Numbered from the stretch's first letter, positions 24,379 through 33,939 are shown. The stretch: DNA of 64,000 nt from Bacillus sp. EB106-08-02-XG196 (GCF_013396335.1 NZ_JABWSY010000022.1:1-64000), one strand, 5' to 3'. The notes: a model not told the origin generated them from the letters alone. Program-made: numbers and translations.

Positions 24379-24461
24379 TTGTAATCCTTTCGTGATGCAT
24401 TTATTTACTATAAATTGTATCACACTTTTATTTTATTTAACCGTTAGACACCTAGCAAAAA

Positions 24462-24491
24462 AATAAAGCAGTGCATAAGCACCGCTTTATT
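24462..24491 (-). terminator. Terminator of rny
   Basis: AATAAAGCAGTGC pairs with GCACCGCTTTATT in an imperfect 12-13-bp stem overlapping the rny stop, followed by a T run on the minus strand. Confidence 0.8.
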
Positions 24492-26046
24492 TTGCGTATT
24501 CCACAGCCCGTGTTTCACGGATGACTGTCACTTTTATATGTCCTGGATAATCTAGTTCTTCTTCGATTCGTTTCCGAATATCTCGAGCCAAACGATGTGC
24601 AGCTAAATCATCAACTGCATCAGGTCTAACAATAATCCGCACCTCACGTCCAGCTTGAATGGCGAAGGATTTCTCAACACCATCATAGGACTCAGAAATC
24701 TCTTCCAGCTTTTCTAAGCGACGGATATAGTTTTCTAGAGTTTCACTACGTGCTCCAGGTCTTGCAGCTGATAATGCATCTGCAGCAGCCACTAGAACGG
24801 ATATGGTTGATGTTGGTTCCGTATCACCATGGTGGGAGGCGATACTGTTGATAACCACTGGGTGTTCCTTGTATTTAGTTGCAAGTTCAACCCCAATTTC
24901 AACATGGCTTCCTTCCACTTCATGGTCAATTGCTTTTCCGATATCATGCAATAGCCCTGCACGACGTGCCAGCGTTTCATCCTCACCAAGTTCAGCTGCA
25001 AGTAAGCCAGACAGCTGAGCAACCTCCATTGAGTGCTTTAGGACATTTTGTCCATAACTTGTACGGAACTTTAAGCGTCCAAGGATTTTAATAAGATCCG
25101 GATGTAATCCATGAACACCGACTTCAAAGGTCGTTTGTTCACCCACTTCACGAATATACTCATCCACTTCACGACGTGATTTTTCTACCATTTCCTCAAT
25201 ACGCGCAGGATGGATACGTCCATCTTGAACTAACTTTTCAAGCGCCAATCGAGCCGTTTCACGGCGGATTGGGTCGAATCCTGATAGAATTACTGCCTCT
25301 GGCGTATCATCGATAATCAAATCAATTCCCGTAAGTGTTTCTAGAGTACGGATATTTCTTCCTTCACGGCCAATAATACGACCCTTCATTTCATCATTTG
25401 GAAGGTTGACTACAGATACAGTCGTTTCCGCTACATGGTCAGCAGCGCAACGCTGGATTGCTAGCGATAGAATTTCTTTCGCTTTCTTATCTGCTTCCTC
25501 TTTCGCGCGGTTTTCACTTTCCTTAATCATTATCGCAGTGTCATAGGTTAATTCCTGCTCCATTTTATCGATAATGATGTTCTTCGCTTCCTCACGAGTT
25601 AAACTCGAAATACGTTCAAGTTCAGTTTGTTGTTTTCGTACCAACTCGTCCACTTTGCTTTCCATCTGTTCAATATGCTGTTGTCTTTGGTTTAGAGAAT
25701 CATCCTTCTTTTCTAATTGAATTTCTCGTTTATTTAACGATTCATCCTTTCGATCTAAATTCTCTTCTCTTTGCAGTAAACGGTTTTCTTGTTTTTGCAG
25801 TTCATTTCTTCGTTCACGAACCTCACGTTCGGCTTCTGTACGAAGCTTGTGAATTTCATCCTTTGCCTCAAGCAAAGCTTCTTTCTTCAATGAATCAGCG
25901 TCACGCTTTGCATCTTCAAGAATCTGCTCTGCAGCATTCTTTGCACCTGCTATTTTTGCCTCAGCAATGGATTTACGAACAAAATAGCCAACAACGGCAC
26001 CGACGATAATGCCAAGCAAAATGGAGATGATAGTAATAGTGTCCAT
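24487..26046 (-). CDS. rny: Ribonuclease Y
   Basis: RNase Y is the membrane-anchored endoribonuclease that starts mRNA decay. The 519 residues hold an N-terminal transmembrane helix (about 4-24), a long charged coiled coil (about 30-200), a KH domain with GRIIGREGRNIRTLE (about 220-235) and an HD domain with HDIGKAID (about 365). The start lies within 10 nt of a GGAGG. Its specificity factor ricA and functional partner ymdB are nearby. Confidence 0.97.
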   Translation of the reverse strand: MDTITIISILLGIIVGAVVGYFVRKSIAEAKIAGAKNAAEQILEDAKRDADSLKKEALLEAKDEIHKLRTEAEREVRERRNELQKQENRLLQREENLDRKDESLNKREIQLEKKDDSLNQRQQHIEQMESKVDELVRKQQTELERISSLTREEAKNIIIDKMEQELTYDTAIMIKESENRAKEEADKKAKEILSLAIQRCAADHVAETTVSVVNLPNDEMKGRIIGREGRNIRTLETLTGIDLIIDDTPEAVILSGFDPIRRETARLALEKLVQDGRIHPARIEEMVEKSRREVDEYIREVGEQTTFEVGVHGLHPDLIKILGRLKFRTSYGQNVLKHSMEVAQLSGLLAAELGEDETLARRAGLLHDIGKAIDHEVEGSHVEIGVELATKYKEHPVVINSIASHHGDTEPTSTISVLVAAADALSAARPGARSETLENYIRRLEKLEEISESYDGVEKSFAIQAGREVRIIVRPDAVDDLAAHRLARDIRKRIEEELDYPGHIKVTVIRETRAVEYAK

Positions 26047-26182
26047 CGTTACACCTCCTCTTGCTATGAACTTTTTTGTTACACTTTTTTAAGTGTCGGC
26101 ATGTATATTGGTTAGGTTCAACATACAGCAAGCACCAGGCTTTTCATTGTAATATTAACAAAAATGTAAAATATACATGTTA

Positions 26183-26211
26183 ATTGTAAATGTGTGTATA
26201 TTCATTGTCAA
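26183..26211 (-). promoter_or_regulatory. Promoter of rny
   Basis: TTGACA (26206-26211) and TACAAT (26183-26188) on the minus strand are 17 bp apart, leaving a leader of roughly 130 nt before rny. Apart from this and the recA terminator I see nothing in 26047-26362. Confidence 0.65.
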
Positions 26212-26326
26212 GGGTAACTCCTGGCAGCTTTTTGAAATATTTAGACTTTGTTCATAGTTTAACAATATTTAGATTAATATTACGCGAATAAATATACACA
26301 AAGATTAATAAATATGCATTTTGTTA

Positions 26327-26360
26327 AAAAGAGCAAAACCTAATCAGGCTTTGCTCTTTT
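26327..26360 (-). terminator. Terminator of recA
   Basis: AAAAGAGCAAA and TTTGCTCTTTT form a perfect 11-bp stem, followed by T-rich sequence on the minus strand. Confidence 0.85.
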
Positions 26361-26362
26361 GG

Positions 26363-27406
26363 TTAATCTATTAATTCAAACTGCTCATCATCATCATCGG
26401 CTTCAGTGACAATCTTTTCACCATCTAATCCGTAGTGCGCACGGATTTTTTGCTGAATTTCAAGACGAATGCTTGGATTTTCTCGTAAGAAAGTCTTTGC
26501 ATTTTCGCGGCCTTGACCGATTCTTTCCTCATTGTATGAGTACCAAGAACCGCTCTTTTGAACGATATCTAGTTCAGAGCCAATATCTATGATTTCGCCC
26601 TCTTTAGAAATTCCTTCACCATACATAATATCCACTTCAGCTGTACGGAATGGAGGGGCAACTTTATTCTTTACAACCTTAATTTTTGTTTTGTTTCCAA
26701 CTATATCAGTACCTTGCTTTAACGCTTCTCCACGACGCACTTCAACACGAATCGTAGAGTAGAATTTCAACGCACGACCACCAGGAGTCGTCTCAGGATT
26801 TCCAAACATGACACCAATCTTTTCACGGACCTGGTTGATAAAGATTGCAATTGTCTTCGATTTGTTAATGACACCAGAAAGTTTCCGGAGTGCTTGAGAC
26901 ATCAAGCGTGCTTGAAGACCCATATGAGAATCTCCCATTTCTCCTTCAATTTCTGCTTTTGGAACTAATGCAGCAACAGAATCGACTACTAGAATATCAA
27001 TTGCACCGCTTCGTACAAGTGCCTCTGCGATTTCTAGCGCTTGCTCCCCAGTATCTGGCTGGGATAACAATAACTCATCGATGTTTACTCCTAGTTTTTG
27101 AGCATATGCTGGATCCAGAGCATGCTCAGCGTCAATAAACGCTGCTTGTCCGCCAGCGGCTTGTACTTCTGCAATGGCATGTAAGGCTACAGTTGTTTTA
27201 CCTGAGCTTTCTGGACCGTAAATTTCGATAATTCTTCCTCTAGGGTATCCACCAACTCCAAGTGCTGAATCCAGGGCTAATGAGCCACTAGGGCTTGTTA
27301 AAATTCTTGTATCTGTTTTTTCTCCCATTTTCATAATGGAGCCTTTACCGAATTGCTTTTCAATCTGTTTTAGCGCCATTTCTAAGGCCGCTTTACGATC
27401 AGTCAC
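26363..27406 (-). CDS. recA: Recombinase RecA
   Basis: RecA forms filaments on single-stranded DNA for recombination and triggers LexA self-cleavage. The 347 residues include Walker A GPESSGKTT (64-72), INQVREKIGVMFGNPETTPGGRALKFY for DNA-binding loops, and an acidic C-terminus (EADDDDEQFELID). The GTG start follows AGGGAGG. A LexA box and promoter lie upstream. Confidence 0.98.
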   Translation of the reverse strand: MTDRKAALEMALKQIEKQFGKGSIMKMGEKTDTRILTSPSGSLALDSALGVGGYPRGRIIEIYGPESSGKTTVALHAIAEVQAAGGQAAFIDAEHALDPAYAQKLGVNIDELLLSQPDTGEQALEIAEALVRSGAIDILVVDSVAALVPKAEIEGEMGDSHMGLQARLMSQALRKLSGVINKSKTIAIFINQVREKIGVMFGNPETTPGGRALKFYSTIRVEVRRGEALKQGTDIVGNKTKIKVVKNKVAPPFRTAEVDIMYGEGISKEGEIIDIGSELDIVQKSGSWYSYNEERIGQGRENAKTFLRENPSIRLEIQQKIRAHYGLDGEKIVTEADDDDEQFELID

Positions 27407-27475
27407 TACTAGTTCCTCCCTTATATATAAACCAAAAAGTTAATAGCCAAAATCTATAATTTAAATCCTATTAAT

Positions 27476-27504
27476 AATATAACCTCTTTTTAGACTTTTG
27501 TACA
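27476..27504 (-). promoter_or_regulatory. Putative recA promoter
   Basis: TGTACA (27499-27504) and TATATT (27476-27481) on the minus strand are 17 bp apart. The -35 box is weak and the -10 box good. Confidence 0.5.
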
Positions 27505-27513
27505 GCAAAAAAA

Positions 27514-27527
27514 CGAACATTCATTCG
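27514..27527. promoter_or_regulatory. LexA (SOS) box upstream of recA
   Basis: CGAACATTCATTCG matches the Bacillus LexA consensus CGAACNNNNGTTCG with one mismatch, and lies about 10 bp upstream of the putative -35 box. Confidence 0.8.
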
Positions 27528-27644
27528 ACTTTTTTCAATCTAAAAGTCATGTAAAAATAGGTAATTCCCCCAGCCAATTAAACCATTTTCAATAGTTTTT
27601 TAACTCAATTTACATTTTTAATCTATTTTCAGATTTTCACCCAG

Positions 27645-27710
27645 TTATGTGAGAATAAATTTTGCTTATCCAAGAGTATTTTCCCTTATGTGAGAGTAAT
27701 TTTGCTTATC
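27645..27710. repeat. Short direct repeat between cinA and recA
   Basis: TTATGTGAGAATAAATTTTG and TTATGTGAGAGTAATTTTG, each followed by CTTATC, occur 41 bp apart. The function is unknown. They do not match an FNR box. Confidence 0.5.
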
Positions 27711-27734
27711 AGAAATAGGTTTTTAAGATAAAAA

Positions 27735-27767
27735 AATCACAGATAGCCTAGTTAGCTTTCTGTGATT
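27735..27767 (-). terminator. Terminator of cinA
   Basis: AATCACAGA and TCTGTGATT form a 9-bp stem overlapping the cinA stop, followed by a T run on the minus strand. Confidence 0.8.
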
Positions 27768-29001
27768 CTTGCAAATGCTTTATTAAGTAATAGCAGCCAT
27801 ATTTTACCGAACGGCTTCGGTTTGCTTCCCTTGTACCGCCAAGCTCGAGTTTTTCAACCATTATTTGTTTCCCTTTTATCGAAATACCAATGTAGACGGT
27901 TCCGACAGGTTTACCCTCAAGTTCATCAGGCCCAGCAACACCAGTGAAACTTATGCCAATATCAGCAGATACTAAGGCCGCAGCATTTTCAGCCAGCTCT
28001 TTAGCACATTCTGGACTTACTACACCAAATTTTTCAATTGTTTCTTTTTTAACTCCTAAGACTTTCTCCTTAACTTCATTCGTGTAACAAACAACTCCGC
28101 CCTTAAGGACTGAACTAACACCTGGAAAACTTGTTAGTTCCTGTTGAAACAATCCTCCTGTTAAGCTCTCAGCAGCTGTGATGGTTAATTTTTTATCCTT
28201 TAAAACTTTCATTAGTTCAGCAACTAAAGAAGTATTGTCATACCCATATAAGTACTTTCCTACACGAGCGTTAATTTTCCCCTCAGCTTCATCAAGCATT
28301 AACTCTGCAGTTTGCAAGTCTTGGTGCTTCGCAGTAAGCCGTAAGGTACATTCCCCTTCTGCGGCAAGCGGGGCAATCGTTGGATTGGTTTGCTGTTCTA
28401 TTAAATCAATGATTTCAGTTTCTAACGCAGCCTCTCCGATTCCAAAGAACCTTAATACTCTAGAAACTATTTTCTCATCCGTTTTTACTTGTTTTGATAG
28501 AGCGGCTGTACCAAATTGTAAAAACATTGGCTCCATTTCTTTCGGGGGCCCAGGAAAAAGCATATAAATACAATCACCTATCTCTGCCATCATACCAGGT
28601 GCCATCCCATGATGGTTTGGCAGTATGGTTGAACCTTCCAAAACCAGTGCCTGCTTCTTATTATTTTCTGTCATTACCCTATTAGACTTTTTAAAATAGA
28701 GTTCAATAGATTCTAATGCCTCTGGATCCATTATGAGTTCTTTCCCTAAATGTCGAGCAATGGTTTCCTTTGTCAAATCATCTTTAGTCGGTCCAAGCCC
28801 GCCAGTAAAAATGATTAAATTTGAGCGTTTTTCTGCGATCTCAATCGCAGATCTTAATCGGTCGGGATTATCACCAACCACTGTATGAAAAAAAACATTA
28901 ATGCCAAGTCCTGCAAGTTGTTGCGATAAAAATCGTGCATTACTATTAACGATTTGACCCAGCAGTAATTCAGAACCAACAGCAATAATTTCTGCATTCA
29001 T
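27748..29001 (-). CDS. cinA: CinA family competence/damage-inducible protein
   Basis: CinA has an N-terminal MoCF-like domain (about 1-170, with AEIIAVGSELLLGQ and GGLGPTKDD) and a C-terminal CinA domain (about 255-415, with TAAESLTGG and SFTGVAGPDELEGKPVGTV) that in other species deamidates NMN. In B. subtilis it precedes recA and is competence-induced. A GTG one codon upstream of this ATG is an equal alternative. Here a terminator and a recA promoter separate the two genes. Confidence 0.96.
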   Translation of the reverse strand: MNAEIIAVGSELLLGQIVNSNARFLSQQLAGLGINVFFHTVVGDNPDRLRSAIEIAEKRSNLIIFTGGLGPTKDDLTKETIARHLGKELIMDPEALESIELYFKKSNRVMTENNKKQALVLEGSTILPNHHGMAPGMMAEIGDCIYMLFPGPPKEMEPMFLQFGTAALSKQVKTDEKIVSRVLRFFGIGEAALETEIIDLIEQQTNPTIAPLAAEGECTLRLTAKHQDLQTAELMLDEAEGKINARVGKYLYGYDNTSLVAELMKVLKDKKLTITAAESLTGGLFQQELTSFPGVSSVLKGGVVCYTNEVKEKVLGVKKETIEKFGVVSPECAKELAENAAALVSADIGISFTGVAGPDELEGKPVGTVYIGISIKGKQIMVEKLELGGTREANRSRSVKYGCYYLIKHLQESQKAN

Positions 29002-29019
29002 CACCCATTACCCCAAGTT

Positions 29020-29598
29020 CTATTTAGAATTTTTGAAAACATGCATATTCTTTGAAAAATAATCCCATCCAGACCAGACAGTAAAAATCAATGCAACCCA
29101 TAATGCTACGTCATCAAATGGAAATCCAATCATTTCAAAAATAATATTATGTAATAAAAGTGCTGAAATTGCGATGATTTGAGCCCAGGTTTTGATTTTT
29201 CCGAGGTTATTGGCAGCTACCACTTCTCCACCCTCAACTAACAAAAGACGAAGACCGGTGACAGCAAATTCCCTGCTTATGATGGCAATCACAATCCAAG
29301 AAGCTGCATATCCAAGATCAACAAGGACCACTAGCGCAGCAGAGACAAGTAATTTATCGGCAAGCGGATCGAGGAATTTCCCCATATTTGTAACAAGATT
29401 ATATTTTCGAGCGTAATAGCCGTCTACCCAATCTGTAGAAGAAGCAAAAATAAAAATTAATGCTCCAACAAAATGAGTTACCGGAAGGTCAGCTCCCAGT
29501 AGATGCATATTTCCCCACTCAAAGGGGGCAAGCATAATGATCAAGAAAATTGGAATTAAAAGTATTCTTGATATCGTTATTTGATTTGGTACATTCAT
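29020..29598 (-). CDS. pgsA: CDP-diacylglycerol-glycerol-3-phosphate 3-phosphatidyltransferase
   Basis: PgsA makes phosphatidylglycerol phosphate, the first step to phosphatidylglycerol. The 192-residue membrane protein carries the CDP-alcohol phosphotransferase motif DGYYARKYNLVTNMGKFLDP followed by LADK, with all conserved Asp, Gly and Arg, and several hydrophobic helices. RBS GGAGG precedes the ATG. It lies between ymfM and cinA, as in B. subtilis. Confidence 0.96.
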   Translation of the reverse strand: MNVPNQITISRILLIPIFLIIMLAPFEWGNMHLLGADLPVTHFVGALIFIFASSTDWVDGYYARKYNLVTNMGKFLDPLADKLLVSAALVVLVDLGYAASWIVIAIISREFAVTGLRLLLVEGGEVVAANNLGKIKTWAQIIAISALLLHNIIFEMIGFPFDDVALWVALIFTVWSGWDYFSKNMHVFKNSK

Positions 29599-29628
29599 TG
29601 TTTTGCCTCCAAATAATATTAGAACGAA

Positions 29629-29654
29629 AAATAGTCATCACTAGATGACTATTC
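29629..29654 (-). terminator. Terminator-like hairpin after ymfM
   Basis: ATAGTCATC and GATGACTAT form a 9-bp stem with a 4-nt loop, overlapping the ymfM stop and followed by TTTTTCG on the minus strand. Confidence 0.65.
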
Positions 29655-30545
29655 GTTCTTCGGAACAAATTGAATCGTAATGTTCTGACGAACCACATCA
29701 GCAGGTGCGATTGCATACTCAAGCTTCTGGTCATTTACGTAAATTTCTGTATCGAGCGTTCGACCAACAACAATTACTGCTTTGGTTTCGCCAGTTAGAT
29801 CTACTTCCGTACTTTGTGTACCCGTGGTTGATAATAACCCCTGGAACTTGGATTGACCACTGCTATTATTAACACTTACCCATGTTTCCCCTGTTGAAAC
29901 CAGTTTCACAACAAATTTATCAGCATTTTTCAAATCATAGGTAGAGTTTTTTCCGCTGTTTTGAACGGGTGTTAATTCCTGTTTCGGTGCTTCTACAACA
30001 GGTGTTTCCTCCACTGTCTCTTTTTCATCAGTTTTTTCTTCTTCCTTTGTCTTGTCTTTTTCAGCGTCCTCCGCCTTTTCAAGATTGTCAGAGCGGACAA
30101 ACTTTACAGGTTCATTTTCATTGTTAATCAAATCATTCGCCTTGTCTCCGACGTTATTTACAACGAAATAATACAATACCCCCGCAGCACCAATAATAAA
30201 GACTCCAATTAGGACTTTTGGGATAATATCAAAAATTTTTGAGGATCCTTCTGATACCGTCCTGCGTGTTTTAACTCTAGACAATTGTTCAGGTAAATCA
30301 TCATGATGAGTTGCTGGTATTTCATTCTTATACGTTTCAAAAATTTCTTCCGGATTAAGCTGAAGAGCCTCAGCATATTGCTTTACAAAAGCACGAACAT
30401 AAAAATTTCCTGGCATGCTAGAATAATTTCCTTCTTCAATACCTATTAAATACCGCTTTTGAATTTTTGTGAGAGACTGTAAATCCTCTAAGCTTAATCC
30501 TTTGGCTAATCGCGCTTCTTTTAGTCGATTACCTAATTCAGTCAC
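29649..30545 (-). CDS. ymfM: RodZ-like HTH membrane protein YmfM
   Basis: This 298-residue protein has an N-terminal Xre-type helix-turn-helix (about 3-70, LGNRLKEARLAKGLSLEDLQ), one transmembrane helix (about 108-127), an acidic Glu/Lys linker (155-190) and a C-terminal beta-rich domain (about 205-298). This is the RodZ arrangement, which links MreB to the membrane for cell shape. The GTG start has RBS GGAAGGTG. Confidence 0.92.
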   Translation of the reverse strand: MTELGNRLKEARLAKGLSLEDLQSLTKIQKRYLIGIEEGNYSSMPGNFYVRAFVKQYAEALQLNPEEIFETYKNEIPATHHDDLPEQLSRVKTRRTVSEGSSKIFDIIPKVLIGVFIIGAAGVLYYFVVNNVGDKANDLINNENEPVKFVRSDNLEKAEDAEKDKTKEEEKTDEKETVEETPVVEAPKQELTPVQNSGKNSTYDLKNADKFVVKLVSTGETWVSVNNSSGQSKFQGLLSTTGTQSTEVDLTGETKAVIVVGRTLDTEIYVNDQKLEYAIAPADVVRQNITIQFVPKNE

Positions 30546-30566
30546 CTATTAACACCTTCCAATTAT

Positions 30567-31358
30567 TTAAAATCCAAAATCCCCAAAATCAGAGCCAGAG
30601 AATAAGTTATTTTGGTCGACAATATCATATGTAATTTCTTCGTCTGCCTCGTTCCGTAATTCGATAATATAATCAAAATCATCGAGCGTATACTCAGAAT
30701 TTTGCACAAAGATATCAGGATGTTCGACCACTTTAACCGCAGGTAACCGCATGATTTCGCGTACAAGCTGCCAATGCCGTTCACTTGCACGTTTTGTTGA
30801 AACAATCCCATCAAGAATGAACAAATTATTTTCGTTGTATTCATCTTGAATGAGCTGATTACGTATGGTTTGTTTTAAAAGAGTCGAAGATACAAATAAC
30901 CACCGTTTATTCGCGCATACACTCGCAGCAACCACAGACTCTGTTTTACCTACCCTAGGCATCCCGCGAATACCAATCAGTTTGTGTCCATCCTGCTTAA
31001 ACAATTCTGCCATAAAATCAACTAGTACCCCTAGTTCACTGCGAACAAATCGGAATGTTTTTTTATCATCTGCGTCACGTTGTATGTACCGTCCATGTCT
31101 GACTGCCAGCCGATCACGAAGCTTTGGTTCTCTAATCTTAATTACTTTTATTGTGTCCATTGTATTTAAAATTGACTCTAACCGTTTAATTTGATTATCA
31201 TCTTTTGCTAAGATTAATAAGCCGCGCCGCCCTTCATCTACTCCATTAATCGTTACAATATTGATTGACAGCATTCCTAGTAAAGATGAAATGTCGCCCA
31301 GCAAACCAGGACGGTTTTTTTGAATCTCATATTCCAAATACCACTCTTTCTTCTCCAT
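30567..31358 (-). CDS. ymfK: DUF3388 protein YmfK
   Basis: This 263-residue cytoplasmic protein is a YmfK homologue. The N-terminal ~75 residues look ACT-like (WYLEYEIQKNRPGLLGDISSLLGML). A nucleotide-binding-like segment follows (IGIRGMPRVGKTESVVAASV, about 130-149). Function is not established. The GxxRVGKT motif suggests a P-loop, which I infer from the sequence only. RBS AGGAGG precedes the ATG. Confidence 0.85.
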   Translation of the reverse strand: MEKKEWYLEYEIQKNRPGLLGDISSLLGMLSINIVTINGVDEGRRGLLILAKDDNQIKRLESILNTMDTIKVIKIREPKLRDRLAVRHGRYIQRDADDKKTFRFVRSELGVLVDFMAELFKQDGHKLIGIRGMPRVGKTESVVAASVCANKRWLFVSSTLLKQTIRNQLIQDEYNENNLFILDGIVSTKRASERHWQLVREIMRLPAVKVVEHPDIFVQNSEYTLDDFDYIIELRNEADEEITYDIVDQNNLFSGSDFGDFGF

Positions 31359-31494
31359 AAAAAACCTCCTAAACTAAAACGACAAATTTTTCAATTCCTT
31401 ATCTATCCATAATAATATATGATTTTGAATGAAGATGAAAGCAAAAACAAGCTCAATGCTTATTTAATATATTTTGTTTCTTAAATGCAAAAAA

Positions 31495-31514
31495 AGAGAG
31501 GTTAAAACCTCTCT
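31495..31514 (-). terminator. Terminator of ymfJ
   Basis: AGAGAGGTT and AACCTCTCT form a 9-bp stem, followed on the minus strand by TTTTTTTG. Confidence 0.85.
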
Positions 31515-31515
31515 C

Positions 31516-31773
31516 CTAGCGACTTCCATTATTTTGTACTAATTTCACCATAATGTTGGCGATTGCTTGCTGCTCTTCCTTATCTGCAACAGACCATAAA
31601 TCAGACAGGATTCTTTCTTGCTCATTTTTCGGTTCTACCTGCTCTGATAAATAATCACCAATTTGTAATGCAAGAGCACTTATAGCACCTTCGCTCATTC
31701 CTTCATTTTGTGCTTGATGAAGTCGGTCAGCAAGAAAGTCTTCCCATTGTTTCCAGTTATCTAAAACAGACAT
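31516..31773 (-). CDS. ymfJ: DUF3243 protein YmfJ
   Basis: This 85-residue soluble helical protein matches YmfJ in length and in WKQWEDFLADRLHQAQNEGM. I chose the ATG after AAGGAGGG; nine upstream residues are probably not translated. Function is unknown. Confidence 0.9.
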   Translation of the reverse strand: MSVLDNWKQWEDFLADRLHQAQNEGMSEGAISALALQIGDYLSEQVEPKNEQERILSDLWSVADKEEQQAIANIMVKLVQNNGSR

Positions 31774-31851
31774 AATAAACCCTCCTTTATAGTTGTACAT
31801 TGTTATTTTGCTATGAAAGGGGGGAATTTATTCACGGAATAAATGTATAAT

Positions 31852-32583
31852 TTATGTATACCATCCGCCATTAATCGATAGAACTTGTCCTGTGATATAC
31901 GAAGATTCATTTGAAAGTAAGAATTTCACACCATTTGCTATTTCCTCTGGAACACCCAGCCTGCCCATTGGGATATCGTATTGAAGTAATTGAATATCCT
32001 CCTCTGAGAATCTACCCATCATCGCAGTTTCAACGGCACCAGGTGCAATGGCATTTACACGCACCCCGCTCAATGCAACCTCTTTGCTTAATGCTTTAAC
32101 AAATGAAATTTGTGCCCCTTTTGCTGTCGAATAGGCTACTTCACATGCAGCACCCGTTTGACCCCAAATAGAGGATATAAAGATTATATTTCCTGACCGT
32201 TTTTTAATGAGTTTTGGCAGCAGGTCTTTTGTAATCATTATTGGATTCATGACATGAACCCTCATTAAGGATTCTGCCTCTTCATGTTTTAAGTCGACGA
32301 GGAGACCATAATGGCTATTGCCGCTGCAATGAATAATGGCATCTAAAGAGAAAATTTGGGAACAAATCTTTTTATAGCCCTCTGCCTCTTCTAAATCAGC
32401 CTGAATGGGTAAGTATTCACCGTCAAAGGATTCAAGTTGTTCTAATAATTCCTTGATAGCTGTTTCATTTTTATTAAAGTGTAAATACAAATTATAACCT
32501 AGAGAAGCTAATTTAAGCGCCACTGCTTGTCCTATTCCGCCGCTTGCTCCCGTAATTAGTGCATATTTTCCCACGAAATTCAC
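31852..32583 (-). CDS. ymfI: SDR oxidoreductase YmfI, EF-P 5-aminopentanone reductase
   Basis: This 243-residue short-chain dehydrogenase has TGASGGIGQ near residue 13, catalytic Ser in ISSIWG (about 139), YSTAKG (Tyr/Lys about 152/156) and a typical C-terminal ITGQVLSINGGWYT. In B. subtilis YmfI reduces 5-aminopentanone on elongation factor P Lys32 to 5-aminopentanol. The GTG start is at the first codon; a second GTG three codons on (MGKYALITG) is also possible. Confidence 0.92.
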   Translation of the reverse strand: MNFVGKYALITGASGGIGQAVALKLASLGYNLYLHFNKNETAIKELLEQLESFDGEYLPIQADLEEAEGYKKICSQIFSLDAIIHCSGNSHYGLLVDLKHEEAESLMRVHVMNPIMITKDLLPKLIKKRSGNIIFISSIWGQTGAACEVAYSTAKGAQISFVKALSKEVALSGVRVNAIAPGAVETAMMGRFSEEDIQLLQYDIPMGRLGVPEEIANGVKFLLSNESSYITGQVLSINGGWYT

Positions 32584-32622
32584 TCTTTCTATATTAACTA
32601 ATCTTCATTTTAATCGAAAAGA

Positions 32623-32645
32623 AAAGCGCCGGCTAGCGACGCTTA
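32623..32645 (-). terminator. Weak terminator-like hairpin after ymfH
   Basis: AAGCG and CGCTT with inner complementary CG pairs form a short stem, followed by TTTCTTTTCG on the minus strand. It may be a remnant of a palindromic repeat. Confidence 0.4.
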
Positions 32646-32649
32646 CCTC

Positions 32650-33939
32650 TTATTTTTTAGGGATTACTTGGCAAACGGAGAAACGCTCTTCTGAAATAAC
32701 TTCGGAAGCTAATCTTTTCACATCATCTAAGGTGATCTTCTCTAAAGTAGGAACGACATCAAATAAGTTCATGTCATTAAAAGCATATCTTGTGAATTGA
32801 TTTGCTATATACTCTGGAGAATTTACAGCACGCAAAAATGATCCAATCTTCTTCTTTTTTGCTCTTTCCAATTGCTCTTCTGAAAATGAGCTAGAATTTT
32901 TCGCATGAAAAAGCATATTTTTAAGCTGTTCAGTAAGTTTATCAGGATTTTCTGTATCTCCGCCAATCATCGCAAAGCCAAATCCCTGTTCCTGTGTATA
33001 ATCATAGGAAAAAGTTTCATCAATCAAACCTTCATTATAAAGTTGGTTATAATTTTCTGAGCTTTTACCAAACAACAAATCCAAGAGTACATTCATAGTT
33101 AATTCATTCTTTAACAATTCAGATCCCGTTTGGTCCACATGAAGTGCTTTCATCCCAATTAAGCATTTAGAGGTTTGCACATTCATTTCAAGCACCTGTT
33201 TTTGTTCAGCTGTCTGAAGTGGCTCATCTTCAAATTTACGCTGAATCTCGGGCATCTCTTTGTAATCCTTTTTCATTTGGTTTTCTCTAACTTGCTCCAT
33301 AAATTTATTCGGATCGACTGGTCCAACAATAAACAATAACATGTTACTCGGATGATAGAAGGTATTGTAGCATTCATAAAGCAAATCCTTTGTAATATGT
33401 GAAATTGATTCTATTGTTCCGGCAATATCAATCTTTACAGGATGGTTTTGATACAAATTTTGAATCAATCCGAAATACAGGCGCCAATCAGGATTATCAT
33501 CATACATAGTGATTTCTTGACCAATAATCCCTTTTTCCTTTTCAACTGTTTTTTCCGAAAAGTATGGTTCCTGTACAAAATCAACTAGCGTTTCCAGGTT
33601 TTTTTCTACATCTGAAGTGCTGGAGAACAAGTAAGCAGTACGGGTAAAAGAGGTAAAGGCATTAGCTGAAGCCCCCTGCTTGCTAAATTGTTGAAATACA
33701 TCTCCGTCTTCCTTTTCAAAAAGCTTATGCTCAAGAAAATGAGCAATACCATCTGGAACTTTAATATATTCCTCTTGGCCTAACGGTACAAAATGATTAT
33801 CTATTGATCCATACTTTGTGGTAAAAGTAGCAAAGGTCTTATTAAAGCCTTTTTTAGGTAATATATAGACATTTAAGCCATTGGATAACTTTTCATGGTA
33901 AAGTTCTTCTTGGAGCTGGTCAAAATTTATTTTCTCCAT
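32650..33939 (-). CDS. ymfH: M16 zinc metallopeptidase YmfH
   Basis: This 429-residue pitrilysin-family protein has the zinc motif HFLEH (67-71), and a downstream Glu in a KEKGIIGQEI segment (about 135). It pairs with YmfF, which lacks the motif; such pairs work as catalytic and non-catalytic subunits. The ATG overlaps the ymfF stop by one base (TAATG). The substrate is unknown. Confidence 0.93.
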   Translation of the reverse strand: MEKINFDQLQEELYHEKLSNGLNVYILPKKGFNKTFATFTTKYGSIDNHFVPLGQEEYIKVPDGIAHFLEHKLFEKEDGDVFQQFSKQGASANAFTSFTRTAYLFSSTSDVEKNLETLVDFVQEPYFSEKTVEKEKGIIGQEITMYDDNPDWRLYFGLIQNLYQNHPVKIDIAGTIESISHITKDLLYECYNTFYHPSNMLLFIVGPVDPNKFMEQVRENQMKKDYKEMPEIQRKFEDEPLQTAEQKQVLEMNVQTSKCLIGMKALHVDQTGSELLKNELTMNVLLDLLFGKSSENYNQLYNEGLIDETFSYDYTQEQGFGFAMIGGDTENPDKLTEQLKNMLFHAKNSSSFSEEQLERAKKKKIGSFLRAVNSPEYIANQFTRYAFNDMNLFDVVPTLEKITLDDVKRLASEVISEERFSVCQVIPKK

